In this document: positions 33,518-45,743 of the stretch, in pieces
Layout of the letters: each line of letters starts with the position of its first letter
Position numbering within the stretch: position 1 is the stretch's first letter
Assembly (NCBI RefSeq): GCF_010389155.1
Contig: NC_057768.1
Coordinates: forward strand, 12,088,501 to 12,152,500
DNA: 64,000 nt
Direction of reading: 5' to 3'
Source: Erigeron canadensis
Lineage: Eukaryota > Streptophyta > Magnoliopsida > Asterales > Asteraceae
Notes under the pieces: generated by a model
Told to the model about the DNA's origin: nothing
Database searches by the model: none
The model's input: only the letters and a program-made list of their open reading frames with translations
Position numbers and translations under genes: made by a program

Positions 33518-34062
33518 AATAGTTGAATACTAACAATAACATATCCATGACTCCATTGGATTACTATTTGGAAATAAATTTCGTGTTTTTAAAATTGTTT
33601 TGAAAAAGCAAGTAAATCCATATCTAGTTAAACGCAAATTATGGTAGAGTATAACAACCCTCAAAAACTCCTTTAATTATTTATTAGATTTTAGACCCGT
33701 ATAAATATACGGATATATATAAAATTCTAGAGTTCAACAAAACTTAAATAAGTTTATGAGAATAGTCGTGAAATAAATATATGAAGTAAGATATGTTTGG
33801 TATGTAAAGATACATTTTGAAATGTATTTAGATAAAAATAAGGATTGCTTTATTACATGTGTATTAGCTATTATCCCAATTTATTGTATTGAGAGTATTG
33901 GTTAAAAAGTATAAATTAGTGATGGAAAACAAAAAAATATAAATTAAAGTCAAAATTGAAAGCAAGAGTTAATTTGAGGGAATCAAAATCAGTGATTGGT
34001 TGATACGTTATTAAATCAACTGTATTTTAATATAAAGATAAAGATAAAGATTTTATAATAAT
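33518..34062. other. AT-rich spacer
   Basis: No gene or bounded repeat recognised. Confidence 0.4.
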
Positions 34063-34327
34063 TACTCTCTCCGTCCCACTACAAGTGTCCTATTTTGAAT
34101 ATTTGAAGTCTTAATTTATAAAGTTTGACCATATATATATATATATATTTGTGTTATATAAAACTTGATGAAAAATTATACGATTGAAAACACTTTAAAA
34201 AAACAATCAATTCATATAAGTTTCATCAAGTATCATCTAACACAAACAAAATTATTTACAGTCAAAGTTAAAAATGTTAGACTTTGAAACTTCAAAACAT
34301 GACAATTTCAATAGGACGGAAAATGTA
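34063..34327. mobile_element. Stowaway-like Tc1/mariner MITE (about 261 bp)
   Basis: The left end TACTCTCTCCGTCCC and right end GGACGGAAAATGTA are inverted and flanked by TA. CTCCCTCCGTCCC is the classic Stowaway end. The interior is AT-rich and partly self-complementary (TTGTGTTA / AACACAAA). Confidence 0.75.
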
Positions 34328-35059
34328 TTAATTAAGTATTTAATGAGGCCAAAATATGTAATATGAAAAACAAAAAGTGTAAATTAGTGAGACTTTTTTA
34401 CAAAAATCAATATAAATACTAAAATATTTGAATAAAGATTATTATGATTTTAATTTTATAATAAGACTAATAATAACATCATCAATCCTAAATTTTGAAT
34501 TTATAACTATAACGTATTTTGAAAAAAGTTGAAATAAAGTTTCATAAAGTTAAATGGAAAAAAAAAATCACTACGCCTATTATAGCCAATTCTTCAATTA
34601 CATATTGTTGATTTTTTTAGTAAAAGTAAAGTTTAACTGGATTGTGCTTAAAAGTAACTATATTTGAATATTAGAGTTATAATTGCGTAAAAAGAGTCCT
34701 ACGATGTTTAAGTTACTATAATTATTAATCCCTTAAAATAAACAGATAAGCAAAGTTAAAATAGTAATAATAATATGAAATACATAAGTGGCCTCATCCA
34801 CTTGGCACCCGATTCAAGATATGTCTGTTATCTATCTACTAATAAACTAAAACATGATTGACATATTTTTGAAACGACATGTGACATAATCTTGGATCGA
34901 CATGTGTGCATTTAATTTATTTATTTTATTAAATTAGTTTTTTTAGTTGTATATAAATTCAATTTCCTTATTAGACTTAGAATTAAACTCTAACTCTTAA
35001 CTTATTAATACAAAAAACATTATAACCTTATTTGGTTGTTCGTTTTCTCAATAATAAAT
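34328..35059. other. AT-rich spacer
   Basis: No gene seen. It ends at the target duplication TAAAT of the next solo LTR. Confidence 0.4.
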
Positions 35060-36143
35060 TGTTGGTGCATGATCTCTGTGACATGAGCATTCTAGATATG
35101 TGAAGTATATTTATTTATAAGTTCAAGTCTTGTAATTATCTTGTAATTACCGTTTGTCCATAATATTACCTTAGCATATTTTGTTGATCCAATTGGGATC
35201 CATTTATGTTTATATATTTGTTTATTATTTGTACTTTGCAGGTTTTAGACATAACATGTAAACAGTCATTAAGTTAATATTGTTTCTGCGTTTAACAGCA
35301 GTTAAGATATTAACTTAATGTACTTCCAAAGGGAAGTTTAAGATACTTGTGTTTCTACAGTATACACTATCTTATTTACATACTTCCAATAGGTAATATA
35401 GACGACGTTGTTTCTGCGTACTTACAGCAGTTGAAATGTTGTCGAAGGCTAATGCTAGTTCTGCGTACATGTACAGTAGTTAAAGCATTAGTTGAGTTAA
35501 TGTCAATTCTGCGTCTTGACAGCAGTAAGGACATTAACTCTGAGTACAATGTCGGTTCTGCATCTTGACTACAGTAAAGACATTTACTCAACATATCCTA
35601 AGTGTTATTTGAGGGTTCTTAGGAACAAGCAAAAGTTTGCTTATTCAACAAGAACACTCAAATGGTCATTTGAGAGTTTGTGGGAAACAAGCAAAAGTAT
35701 GCTTGTTCATGAGAACTCTCAAATGGTTTGAGAGTTTATGTGGAAACAAGCAAAAGTATGCTTGACCACAAGAACTCTCAAACGTTTTGCGTGTTCAGGG
35801 AAACACGCAAAACAGGCCAAAACCTAAATGGGTCGTGACCATTGAAAGGGTTTGCGTGTTCCTGAAACACGCAAATGGCCATTTGCGTGTTTCTGGTCAC
35901 TTGCCTATAAATAGTGGGTGTGTGTATGCGTGTTCCAACAAGAGTGTAGAGAGAGAAACGAGCAGATCCTAGAGAGAGAAACTAAGAACACACAAGGTTT
36001 GTCTTGTGGGTGATACTCATCTCGTGCACGAACCGCAAACACACACCCGGTCCCCAAACGACTCGTAGATTTAGATTACCATGTGTTTGGTAAAGTGAAT
36101 CTGGAGAGCCGTTCCCCCGGAGTGTTTACTTTCACGCAAAAAG

Positions 36144-36174
<31 letters not shown>

Positions 36175-36290
36175 TATATCATCTAAAGGTTGATATATAA
36201 ATCGTGGGTTATTTCGAGGAATTTCCGCACCTTGACATATCCTTAAGTCAATCTCGGTTAGATAAGAGTACAAGATCCGAGGGTCTTACA
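35060..36290 (+). repeat. Solo LTR (1231 bp), copia-like
   Basis: Begins TGTTGGTGCATGATC and ends GGGTCTTACA, flanked by an exact TAAAT duplication (35055-35059 and 36291-36295). The TATA box is CCTATAAATAG at about 35904-35914. The U3 half is built of repeated stem-loop words (listed separately). A (TA)n run lies at about 36145-36168. No internal region remains. Confidence 0.85.
35281..35880. repeat. Arrays of short inverted words in the U3 of the solo LTR
   Basis: 35283-35590 carries five or six units of TTCTGCGT...ACAGCAGTTAA(G)...ATTAAC, each able to form a CTGC/GCAG hairpin. 35620-35880 carries three units of CAAGCAAAAGTATGCTTG, two of ACTCTCAAATGG-TTTGAGAGTTT, and GTTTGCGTGTTC..GAAACACGCAAA palindromes. 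All lie upstream of the TATA box. Confidence 0.8.
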
Positions 36291-36295
36291 TAAAT

Positions 36296-36845
36296 TGTCT
36301 CTTTTTCTTTCTCAATTCTTCAACTCTTATTACTTATATTAATCATAATAAGTTATTAACATGAAGACTTCCAAACTTTGAGTTTACGGTCTGAAATTAC
36401 AAGGCTATTTGTCATCATCCACTATGTTTGCAAGTTCTGATTTTAATGTGGTTAATTCTAAAAATTTAAGGTAAATCCAAATTATATTTATCATTACTGC
36501 TTATTATAATTTAGCTTTGATAATCGATTTACTTTAGAAACAAATTATTTCATACACACGAATCATGTATAAGGCATATTCAAATTTCTTTATGATATTA
36601 TTTATATAGTTAACGTATATCGTACGAGTATTAGGACTAGTAATATAACTAACAGAGGGGGTTGGAGGTACATGTGGCACCCATAATCCCCCTCCTTAAG
36701 TCTAATCCTCCCTCCTCATTAATCCATTATTTTTTTAATATTATTTATCAATATGACCGACCTTTGACCTTTAGCTTTAATAAAAAAAACTTATTATTAT
36801 TATTTATCTATATTTATATATCTATATATATATATAACGCAAAAA
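36296..36845. other. AT-rich spacer before the gypsy element
   Basis: No gene recognised. The last five bases before the gypsy LTR (36846-36850) are the target duplication CCTAC. Confidence 0.4.
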
Positions 36846-36850
36846 CCTAC

Positions 36851-37710
36851 TGTTTAGGGTCAGATTTTTTATAACTATGATCCTGAACAAAGATATTACT
36901 AACATAAGTTTATGTTGTGCACGATAATATTTTTGATATTTTGCAGGATCCTAGATTCAATAATCAAGATATAGGATATTCAAGAAATAGCTAATGGTCA
37001 AAAATATACGTCTACATTCATTTAGCGGATTCAACAAAAGAGTCAACATATAATCCCATGGAAATCGGTACAAAATTGGAAAATAAATGTGTCAAGGAAG
37101 ACAAAATGTCCATTTTTTCAACTTCAACACGTTGATTAATTTGACGCAGAAGATCCCGGATATTTTGGATAGTTAGTTAAATATTTACTTTATAAATATC
37201 GAGTGGTTGATCGAAGGATAGGTATTCTAGGTATTTAGTATTCACACTTGTAATCACACACACTTACTCACTTCTTTATTTTTACTAGTTTGATCAAACC
37301 ACTCACCTACTCACTTTATTGTAATCAACGATAATAATAAAAGAACAAAGGAAGGATCCTTTGCATCCTCCCGGGTTTTTTACCTGAGAACACTTAACTC
37401 GATCAAGGGTTTTTCCTCGTCAACAAAATTTTGGTGTCGTTACTTTTACTTGCATTTTATTAAGATTATTACTTTATCTTGCATTATTTTACATTATCTT
37501 CAACCGTTTTCTTAATTACTCAAAGTATTTCGATCTCAAAGATCTTTTCAAACTCGTTTTAAGCATAAACTCTTAGTTTAAATATTTTTGTTAAGAAAAC
37601 TTCCCTTGTTATTTGAAGATCCTCGAACACCAAACCCCACTTACATCTTCGGTTCTTGAGTTGTCTAAAATCCTTTCTAAAATTATCTTAGGTAATTTTT
37701 GACCGAAACA
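36851..37710 (+). repeat. 5' LTR of the Tat-like gypsy element
   Basis: Starts TGTTTAGGGTCAG and ends GACCGAAACA. A TATA candidate TTTATAAATATC lies at about 37189-37200. Roughly forty differences from the 3' LTR were seen by eye, mostly transitions. Confidence 0.92.
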
Positions 37711-37712
37711 AT

Positions 37713-37730
37713 TTGGCACCCACCGTGGGG
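37713..37730 (+). other. Primer binding site of the gypsy element
   Basis: TTGGCACCCACCGTGGGG follows the LTR end after two bases. The same string (GGTGCCCACCGTGGGG on the minus strand, 61841-61856) follows the LTR of the third gypsy element, so both belong to one lineage. I did not assign the tRNA. Confidence 0.7.
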
Positions 37731-37807
37731 CGAAAAGGTGTTTTAGCAATTTGATTACATTTTCTTAGTTTTGATTTCAAGAATTTTCTCAAATCAATCT
37801 GCTCAGA

Positions 37808-39670
37808 TTGTCGACCTCTCAAAATGCTTATTCCGCTGTTTTTGGATCTACAACTTTGAAAAATTTAATCAACAAGCCTCCGAAAATTAATAATAATAGA
37901 AATACTGGAAAAGTTGTTGATGATTCAACTGCAGGATATGATCCAAATCGCCCGATGCCTAAGGAGCCAAAACCTCATATAGTACCATTTGCAGATTCGC
38001 AGGTAAGAACTAATCGCGGTGAAACTAATGCAACCCAGATGTTGCTTCTATGTTTAAAACTTTGCAAGAACAGTTAGCAACAGCACAATCAGAAAATCTC
38101 GCTAGATTCGATATTTTAGAATCAAGAATGATAGAAAGCGGGAGCCAACGATCTAGAAGTCAGGAAGTCAAAATTCATGACCTGGAGGCTCTAGAGAATT
38201 CTCCCGCAAATAACAGGAGCGTTAATTTTGGAGGAACGGGCACCCAAGGGATATCAGCGACTCAGTCATTGGGTCATTTATTTTCCACTCCTCCTCCAAA
38301 ACCTGCATCTGCTTCCTTCTTTCATGCAGGAAATAAATCAAATAATAACAATAATAATAATAATGAACAAACGCCTCCGTCATCTACGGTGGTTCCAGGT
38401 TTGAATACTTCCCCTTTTAATTGCGAAAATAATGCTAACGGTATGCAGGACAATACGGCAAATGCGTATTTAGCGAGGGAGTTGCAGAAAATCAAGGAAC
38501 TAATCTCAACAGTTCTGGGATACTGTCAGCCAATCCCAAAAGTCGATCCACAGATGTACAAAGTTTCCAGATTTATACTAGCTATTGCTAACGTGGAAAT
38601 TCCCAAGAAATTCTCAGCACCTCATATTAAAACATATGATGGAACCATTGACCCAGAAGAACATGTAGCCCAATATTTGGAAAGAATGGAGACAGTTCCA
38701 ATTCCGACGGATCTGAGGGAAGCATGCTTATGCAAAGGTTTTGGGGCTAAATTATTAGGAGCAGCCCTGAAGTGGTTATTTAATTTACCAGTTGGATCTA
38801 TTACTTAATCAATTTAATTTACAATTTTCTTGTGGTAGACTTTTCGAAAAAATAATGAGTGATCTTTATCAAGTCACTCAAAGGAATAACGAATCTTTGA
38901 AAGAATTTCTTAACAGGTTTACAAAAGAATCTCTACAGATTCCAAAATTAGATATGAATACTGTCATTCAAGCCTTGAAGATGGGGTTAAGCAAAGATTC
39001 TCCATATTATCAAGATCTTGTTATGACGCCTTGCAGGTCACTAGATGAAGCAAGGAATCGTGCTTTAAGGTTCATCGGATTGGAAGAAGACGAATTGCTG
39101 AGAAAAAGAATGGAAACGCCATCAACATATGATCGTCCAAATAGAAGAACAGAAACTCCTGTGTTCCGACCAAGCAAAAACAAGCCATATACAAGAGTTG
39201 TGCAACAAAGGACAATCGAAAACCCTGGAAATCCTCAATATCCTGAATTATCTGAATATTGTTTTTTCGTTAATGTTGCAGGAATCGTAGAAGCAATGAA
39301 GAATCTTGGGGACAAAGTCAGATGGCCTCCTAAGAAGCCTAAGAATGATGCAAACAAAGATAAGTCAAGATGGTGTGCCTATCATGAAGATTTTGGGCAT
39401 ACTACTGAAGAATGTTTTGCTTTCAGGAGAGAAATTGGGATACTTCTTGGCAAAGGATATCTGATAGAATTATTCAGCAAAACGAAAGCTCAGGATGTTG
39501 ACGTTAAGGATTTGGGCAAGCAGAGTCAACAACAGCCACCTAGGCCCAAATCACCTCCAACTAATGCTGGAATTATTAATTATATTTCAGGTGGATCGGA
39601 AGTGTGTGGTACATCCTATTCAGTAGCAAAAAGGAATGCAAAGGAGGCTAAGTTAGAAAAAGAAGAATAG
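37808..39670 (+). pseudogene. gag: Gag of the Tat-like gypsy element (frameshifted)
   Basis: Three overlapping readings (37808-38077, 38050-38808, 38792-39670) together give one gag. The N-terminal part has a low-complexity Asn run (about 38335-38365). The core is FSAPHIKTYDGTIDPEEHVA and LKEFLNRFTKESLQI, typical of retrotransposon gag. The zinc finger is WCAYHEDFGHTTEECF (39372-39419), the degenerate knuckle of this lineage. Frameshifts lie near 38060 and 38800 and a TAG stop at 39668. Gag would form the particle and bind RNA. Confidence 0.88.
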
Positions 39671-39688
39671 CCACTACAAAAATCCAGT

Positions 39689-40180
39689 GTGCTACGAATG
39701 GATAAAGTGACTTTTGAAGAAGACGATATGGATAGCGTCCAGGACCCTCACCATGATGGTTTAGTAGCTAACCATTTTGTGCACAGGATCTTGATTGATA
39801 ATGGCAGTTCAGTCAATATCATAAGATTGGAAACCTTAAAAAGGATGGGAATATCTGAAGAAGAAATTGGCGGGAAATCCACAGTTCTCGTTGGTTTTAG
39901 CGGAGAAACAAAGAATACCTATGGCGAAATAAAATTGCCAGTATACGTCGAAGGGGTAAATTCAATGCAAAAATTTTGTGTTATTGACTCTTTGCCTGGT
40001 TGCAATATTATTTTAGGTAGGCCATGGATACATGAAATGAGAGTTGTTCCTTCAACTTATCATCAATGCTTGAAGATCCCAACTCCTTGGGGAGTGGTAA
40101 AGATAAAGGGAGACCAGCAGGATGCTAAAGAATGTTATATGGCCTCCATGAAATCTACAAGCAAATCCACTGAAAGATAA
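39689..40180 (+). pseudogene. Protease domain of the Tat-like gypsy element
   Basis: The catalytic motif ILIDNGSSVNII (about residues 35-46) has DNGSS, the variant seen in this lineage, followed by LPGCNIILGRPWIH, the second protease landmark. The reading ends at TAA 40178-40180, after which a new frame begins at 40271. Aspartic proteases of this kind cut the gag-pol polyprotein. Confidence 0.85.
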
Positions 40181-40270
40181 CAATCAAGGAAGAAGATTCT
40201 TGATATCAGGGAATTTAAAGATCAAGACGTAAAAGAAGTACATATATCAAATGAAGATCGTGATATCAAG

Positions 40271-42280
40271 GTGTTCATAGGAAAAAAGATACCAGAAAAT
40301 CTTGAAAAGGATCTTGTAGAATTTCTAAGCAAAAGAAGATCTACATTTGCTTGGAAACAAGAAGATATGACAGGTATCTCTAAAGATGTTATTACTCATA
40401 AGTTAGGAATTGATAAAAGTTTCAGGCCTATTCAACAAAAGAGAAGAAAATTTGCTTCGGAAAGAAATGCAATTATTGAAGATGTCGAAAGGCTATTGAA
40501 GGCAAAGATGATAAGAGAAGTGAAGTTTCCAGAATGGCTTGCGAATGTCGTAGTCGTGCAGAAAAAGAATGGGAAATGGAGGGTCTGTGTAGACTTCACA
40601 GATCTTAACAAACCCTTTCCCATTACCCCACATAGATGCAATGGTAGATGCCACGACTGACATTCATGGATGCATATTCGGGTTTTCAACAAATTCAGAT
40701 GGAACCTGAGGATCAAGAAGCAACAGCGTTCATGACTCCAACAGGTATATATTGTTACATTGCTATGCCTTTTGGATTGAAAAATGCAGGTGCAACATAC
40801 CAAAGACCGGTGAATATGAAGTTCAAAGACCATCTGGGGATACGATGGAAGTTTACATCGATGACATGGTGGTAAAATCAAAGAATGCAGAAGATCACTT
40901 AAAGGATCTTGGAGTTGCTTTTGACATATTGGATCGCTTCAATATGAAACTCAATCTGGCAAAATGCAACTTTGGAGTAGGTACAGGAAAGTTCCTAGGT
41001 TATTTAGTAACCAAAAGAGGAACTGAGGCAAGTCCAGAACAAATAAAGGCGATCATAGAGCTAAAATCACCCAGGAATGTGAAAGATATTCAGAAATTAA
41101 CTGGCAGATTGGCAGCATTAAATAGATTTATATCAAGATCATCAGATAGATGTAAGGAAGTTTATGACATGCTGAAGAAAAATAAATAATTCGAATGGGG
41201 GAAAAACAAAAAGAAGCATTCCAAGAATTAAAGGTTTATCTATCAACTCCACCTTCATTGATTAAGCCGGAAAAAGGTGAAATACTTTTTCTATATCTCT
41301 CGGTATCATCAGAGGCAGTAAGCGTTGTGCTCGTAAAAGAGCACGAAGGTAAACAACATCCTGTCTATTATGTTAGTAAACGTTTATTAAATACTGAAAC
41401 TAGGTATTCACACTTAGAAAAATTAATATTAGCTCTGATAATGGCCTCAACTAAACTTAGGCATTACTTTGAAACACATCCTATTCATATAAAAACTAAT
41501 TATCCTATAAAAAATGTGCTTAGAAAACCAGAATTATTAGGAAGATTGGCTAAATGGTCTGTTAAGTTAAGTGCATTTAATATAACTTATGAACCCAGAA
41601 CTGCTAGTAAATCTCAAGCTTTAGCTGATTTTGTGGCTGATTTTACTAATGATTTACAACCAGAAGCTGATTTAAAAGTTAAAATGTTAACTGAAAATTG
41701 TGAAAAATGGATATTGCATACTAACGGTGCAGCAAATGTGAGAGGAATAGGTTTAGGAATCATATTAAAATCGCCACAGGGGGATATGTTACCTCAATCT
41801 ATTAGTTGTGAATTTACTGCTACTAATAATAAAACAAAATATGAAGCTTTAATAGCAGGATTAGAATTAGCTAAAAATATGGGTATTAAGAGCTTGCATG
41901 TTTATGTAGATTCTTTGTTATTAGCAAATCGTATTAATGGATCTTATGCGGTTAAGGGTGAAAAGTTAATAGCTTATTTAGAAATAGTAAAAACTTTAGC
42001 AAAACACTTTGATTCCTTTAGCATAGAAGAAGCCCTGAGACAAGAAAATATAGAAGCAGATGCTTTAGCTTATTTAGGATCCTCACTTAACATTTCACCT
42101 GATACTAAAATATCTATAATAAAAATAATGAATCCGGCCATAGAAACGTTACAAATTAAAGCGGTTGATGAACAAGTATCAGGAGAACCTAGCTCTGGGG
42201 ACAATTCAGAATCCTGGATTGAACTAATCATGAATTATTTGCTAGAAGGAATTATTCCAGAACAAGAAAAGATAGAGCTT
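40271..42280 (+). pseudogene. pol: Reverse transcriptase and two RNase H regions, cut by copia B
   Basis: RT: KFASERNAIIEDVERLLKA, VVVVQKKNGKWRVCVDF, then a frameshift or deletion near 40620, FMDAYSGFQQIQM, MPFGLKNAGATYQR, another frameshift near 40820, and VYIDDMVVKSK (the YIDD box, 40852-40884). A TAA at about 41187 separates this from the connection/RNase H reading (41195-42286): YYVSKRLL, YSHLEKLILAL. The second RNase H has WILHTNGAANVRG where the usual catalytic Asp of DGA is Asn, and KYEALIAGLELAKNMG with its Glu. The reading ends at the copia B insertion; the target duplication AGCTT is at 42276-42280. Confidence 0.9.
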
Positions 42281-43256
42281 TGTTAGGTCCAGTTTAAGCT
42301 ATAAACTGGAGCTCTCTAGCGACATCTGGAGAGCATGCAGAATTGTCCGAAATATTAGAAGTCTAGTTGCATTGTACAGTTTTAGCAACTGATGACTTCC
42401 TCCAGTTGAGATCTGAAGACTAGAATCTGAAGACCTTCCAGTTGAAGTCGAAGAAAACAAATGGAAGACAGAGATTGGCAATGGCAGCGAAGCCCAGTTG
42501 ACAATCTACCAGATCAATCAACTGGAGAATCTTCCAGTGTAAATGCTCTTACAAAGCTTTACACTGATTACGAGGAGGACCTTTTACACTACATCCTTTT
42601 AACCGGACAATAATCTTGTCTCTGGATAAAAGTGCAAAAATGTAGAGTGGTTGAATAAAGTAACCTTTTGTCTTACTTTATTTAGCACACACACAAAGGA
42701 TTATTTAACAATACTTTTGTGTGCTGTCAACCATATTTGTACGTCAAAGTTGAGATCCCAATGCTTAATCTTCGACTATAAATAGAGGTCCTTGCACAAT
42801 TATTTTCACAACTTTGCAAATACATACATTCTGCAATATTGGTGAACTTGTGCAATATTCTCTCAATCGCAAAAAGGAACATTTCACAACTTTAAGTGTT
42901 TCGATTGTTTAGGAGAATTTCCAAATTTAGATCAATTGTATTTCATGGGTTGTTAGGATATTTACATTCTTGTATTATCTTGGTTCCGCAACAATCTTGT
43001 ATTTTATTTAAACAATTAATAAATAAAATACACTTGAAAATTACATATTGTCTCACCAATTTATATTCTTGTCATTTATATTATTGCATAGTATTGACTT
43101 ATACATTTTGTCACCTTAATGTATTAAGTCCAGTTAACCTGGTACACAATCAAACTAAACTAGTCATATCCAGATTAATTGATTGTGTTGCAAAGTTCAC
43201 TCACCATTGACATAGAGGTGTCTTCAGCACCCATCTAGTAATAGTTGGGACTTACA
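42281..43256 (+). repeat. 5' LTR of copia B (976 bp)
   Basis: TGTTAGGTCC...GGGACTTACA. TATA box ACTATAAATAGAGG at about 42776-42789. The word CCAGTT/AACTGG (or CCAGTG) occurs at 42289, 42304, 42402, 42438, 42494, 42520, 42534 and 43130, seven of them in the first 260 bp. Confidence 0.92.
42777..42785 (+). promoter_or_regulatory. TATA box in 5' LTR of copia B
   Basis: TATAAATAG, a near-consensus plant TATA box, conserved in the 3' LTR at 52427-52435. Confidence 0.75.
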
Positions 43257-43258
43257 AG

Positions 43259-43270
43259 TGGTATCAGAGC
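43259..43270 (+). other. Primer binding site of copia B (initiator tRNA-Met)
   Basis: TGGTATCAGAGC, two bases after the LTR end. Same site as in copia A. Confidence 0.92.
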
Positions 43271-43314
43271 AGGCAGGTTGAATTGTTTCAATTCTATATC
43301 CTAGGTCTGCTTCG

Positions 43315-45723
43315 ATGGCTGCTGAAGGTGAGAATGGTTCTAGTCCAAATGAATCTAATCCTAATGTTACAACTCCTTTAAATACTAACCCTCCTCCTCC
43401 TCCTCCTCCTACTCTTGGAGCTAACCATGTTCATGTACATTACTCCAACACTCCTGTTCCCAAATTCAATGGGAATGGTGAGACTTTTGGTACATGGAAG
43501 GCTAGAATGCTCTTGCATTTTGGTGGGATAGAGAGGTATATGTTGAAAATCCTTAAGGATGGACCATATATACCCATGTCCAGTGGTGTTAGCACTCTTC
43601 TCGGCCCTGCTGGGAGAAGAGGCACCAGGGAAAAATCTGAGGAACATTGGTCAGATGAGGATCGCAGACTGATTGATCTTGATACCAGACTGAAAAACAT
43701 GATCCTTGCTGCTATTCCTGAGGAACTAATTCCAACACTTGTGCTATTTCCTAGTGCAAAATCTATGTGGGATGAATTAGTTCTCCAGTTTGAACGAGGA
43801 AATGACACCATTGTCACCAGAAAGGTTGCTCTTAACAAGAAGTATGAATCCTTCTTTGGTCTTCCCAATGAAAGCTTAACTGGTACTTATACCAGATTTA
43901 CTGGCCTAATTAATCAACTTAGAGGCTTGGGAGTGGAAAAGGATAAGGATATTCTTCTTGAAAAATTTTGTGATGTTTTGCCATCCAAATGGGCACACAT
44001 AGTTCTTGTCTTAAGACAAGGTAAGACCTTGCACAGCCATACTCTTGCTTCCCTTTATGGAGCCTTCAGATTCACCGAAGATAATGATGCTGCAAGAATA
44101 TTGGCAGAGCAAGATGCTTTAAACCATGCTCAGAGTTCCAAGGCTGCCAACTTTATTGGGCAACCTTGTGCTGCTTTAATGTCTACTGAGAATGTCCAGT
44201 TACATTCTAGGAAGGAAATGTTAAACAACTTACTGAACTCTGGCCTAACCACAAATCTAAGTAATGGTTGTGAGGAAACTGACGATGATGATCTGGTAGC
44301 CATGATTGCTAAAACCTTTAATAGGTTCAAGCATAAATCTAATCGATTTAATGGGTCCAATAATGCTTCCAGTTTAATTTCTCTGGATAAGGCTAATCTT
44401 ACCTGCTACAAATATGGTAAGAAAGGTCATTTCATGAAGGAATGCAGATCTAGTCAGATGAACAACCAAACTGGTCCTATTGTCCCAAATTTTGTTAAAA
44501 CTGATGATTATAAGGCCAAATACAAGAAACTTAAGGCCCAGATTGCTCTCATGTCACTTGAACAAGAAAAAAAGAAAGAAAAGAACAAGTGCATGAAGGC
44601 TCAAACTGAAGGGAAATGGGAACTCTCTGATGACTCATCTGATGATGAAGAAGAGATTAGAGATGTGTGTTTCATGGCATTAGAAAATCAACAACCAGTG
44701 GTGAAAGATGATGTTGTTTCTGGAAGATGGGTTGACATCATTTTAAAGAAGGTAAGGGATTACGATGTCGAGTTAGATTCAGAACTAAAACTGGATATTG
44801 CTGAATCATTGAATGATGACTTATTATTTGTTGAAACCATGAGAACTGACTGTGAAAGATACTTGGAAACAGTTTTGGTTGAATTTAACAACATGAAAGG
44901 TCAAATAAATGATTTGCAAAGTGTCCAGTTGGCTCTTAAAGAGTCAGATTTGAAAAATGAGGCATTGGAAAGAGATAACCAAAAACTAAAATTTGATCTT
45001 GAAAAGGAACACATGGTTATCAATTCTTGGGTACAAGCATCTGGTAAAAATTATGACGCTTTTTCAAAAACCATTAATGCTAAAAAAACTGCCTGGAAAT
45101 CTGGTGATCTTCAGATGGCAGCTGTTTTACCCACAATTCACCAAATGCCAGAATCTGTTAGAGTTGAAACTCCTTATGATTCCTTTGACCCTGCCAAATC
45201 TGAATTCAATAAGACCAACCATGTTGAGGTCAAAATTGGAGCCAAGAAGGCTAAAGCTCCAGTTAAAAAGGAATCTGGTGACAATCCTCTACCTCACAAG
45301 TCAAATGAGTCCGCAACTCAAAAGACTAAAACCCCCGCTGAGCCCAAATCCATAGGCCAGCAGCCTGATGAGAAAAGCATTTTGTTAAAAATGGAAAATC
45401 AACTCCAAAGTTTGTCAAGGCAGGTACAAAGTTGTACTGCCAGAATTAAAAATTTGGAAGGAGCTGCATCTTCTTCAGTTGAAAAACAAAATGTCAAAAC
45501 CCCTCCTCAAAAACAAAAGACAAAACAGTCTGCTCAGAAAGGAGCAAACTCTGAAAAGAAAAAGGAGAATAAAGTTCCACTCAAACCAATTGTTTTTACT
45601 CCTGAAGCTGGAGAGAACCCTCCAGTTTCTTCATCCAGTTCTACACCAAGTCAAACTCCTGGCACTTCTCAGAAGAAGTCCAGTGGACCCATCAAGAAAA
45701 GATGGGTTCACAAAAATAACTAA
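43315..45723 (+). pseudogene. gag: Gag of copia B (802 codons, knuckle Cys lost)
   Basis: Open from ATG 43315 to TAA 45721-45723. The Pro-rich N-terminus is followed by KFNGNGETFGTWKARMLLHF, the copia gag start, then YESFFGLPNESLTGTYTRF. The zinc knuckle reads CYKYGKKGHFMKEC: the second Cys of CCHC is Tyr, one base change, so RNA packaging is probably impaired. After the knuckle come a charged coiled-coil-like region (about residues 480-600) and a Lys/Ser/Pro-rich tail. It is the only intact long gag in the window, but is called a pseudogene because of the knuckle change and the dead pol downstream. Gag and pol are separated by a stop. Confidence 0.85.
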
Positions 45724-45743
45724 TTATTTACTTGGGTGTGCAG

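Noticed and set aside
35281..35880. CRISPR-like array
   Set aside because: The repeats are degenerate, overlapping and palindromic inside an LTR of a plant genome, with no spacers of regular length.
42391..43256. LTR of copia B starting at TGATGACTTCC (42391)
   Set aside because: The match between the two LTRs extends about 90 bp further out, and the AGCTT duplication fits only a start at 42281.
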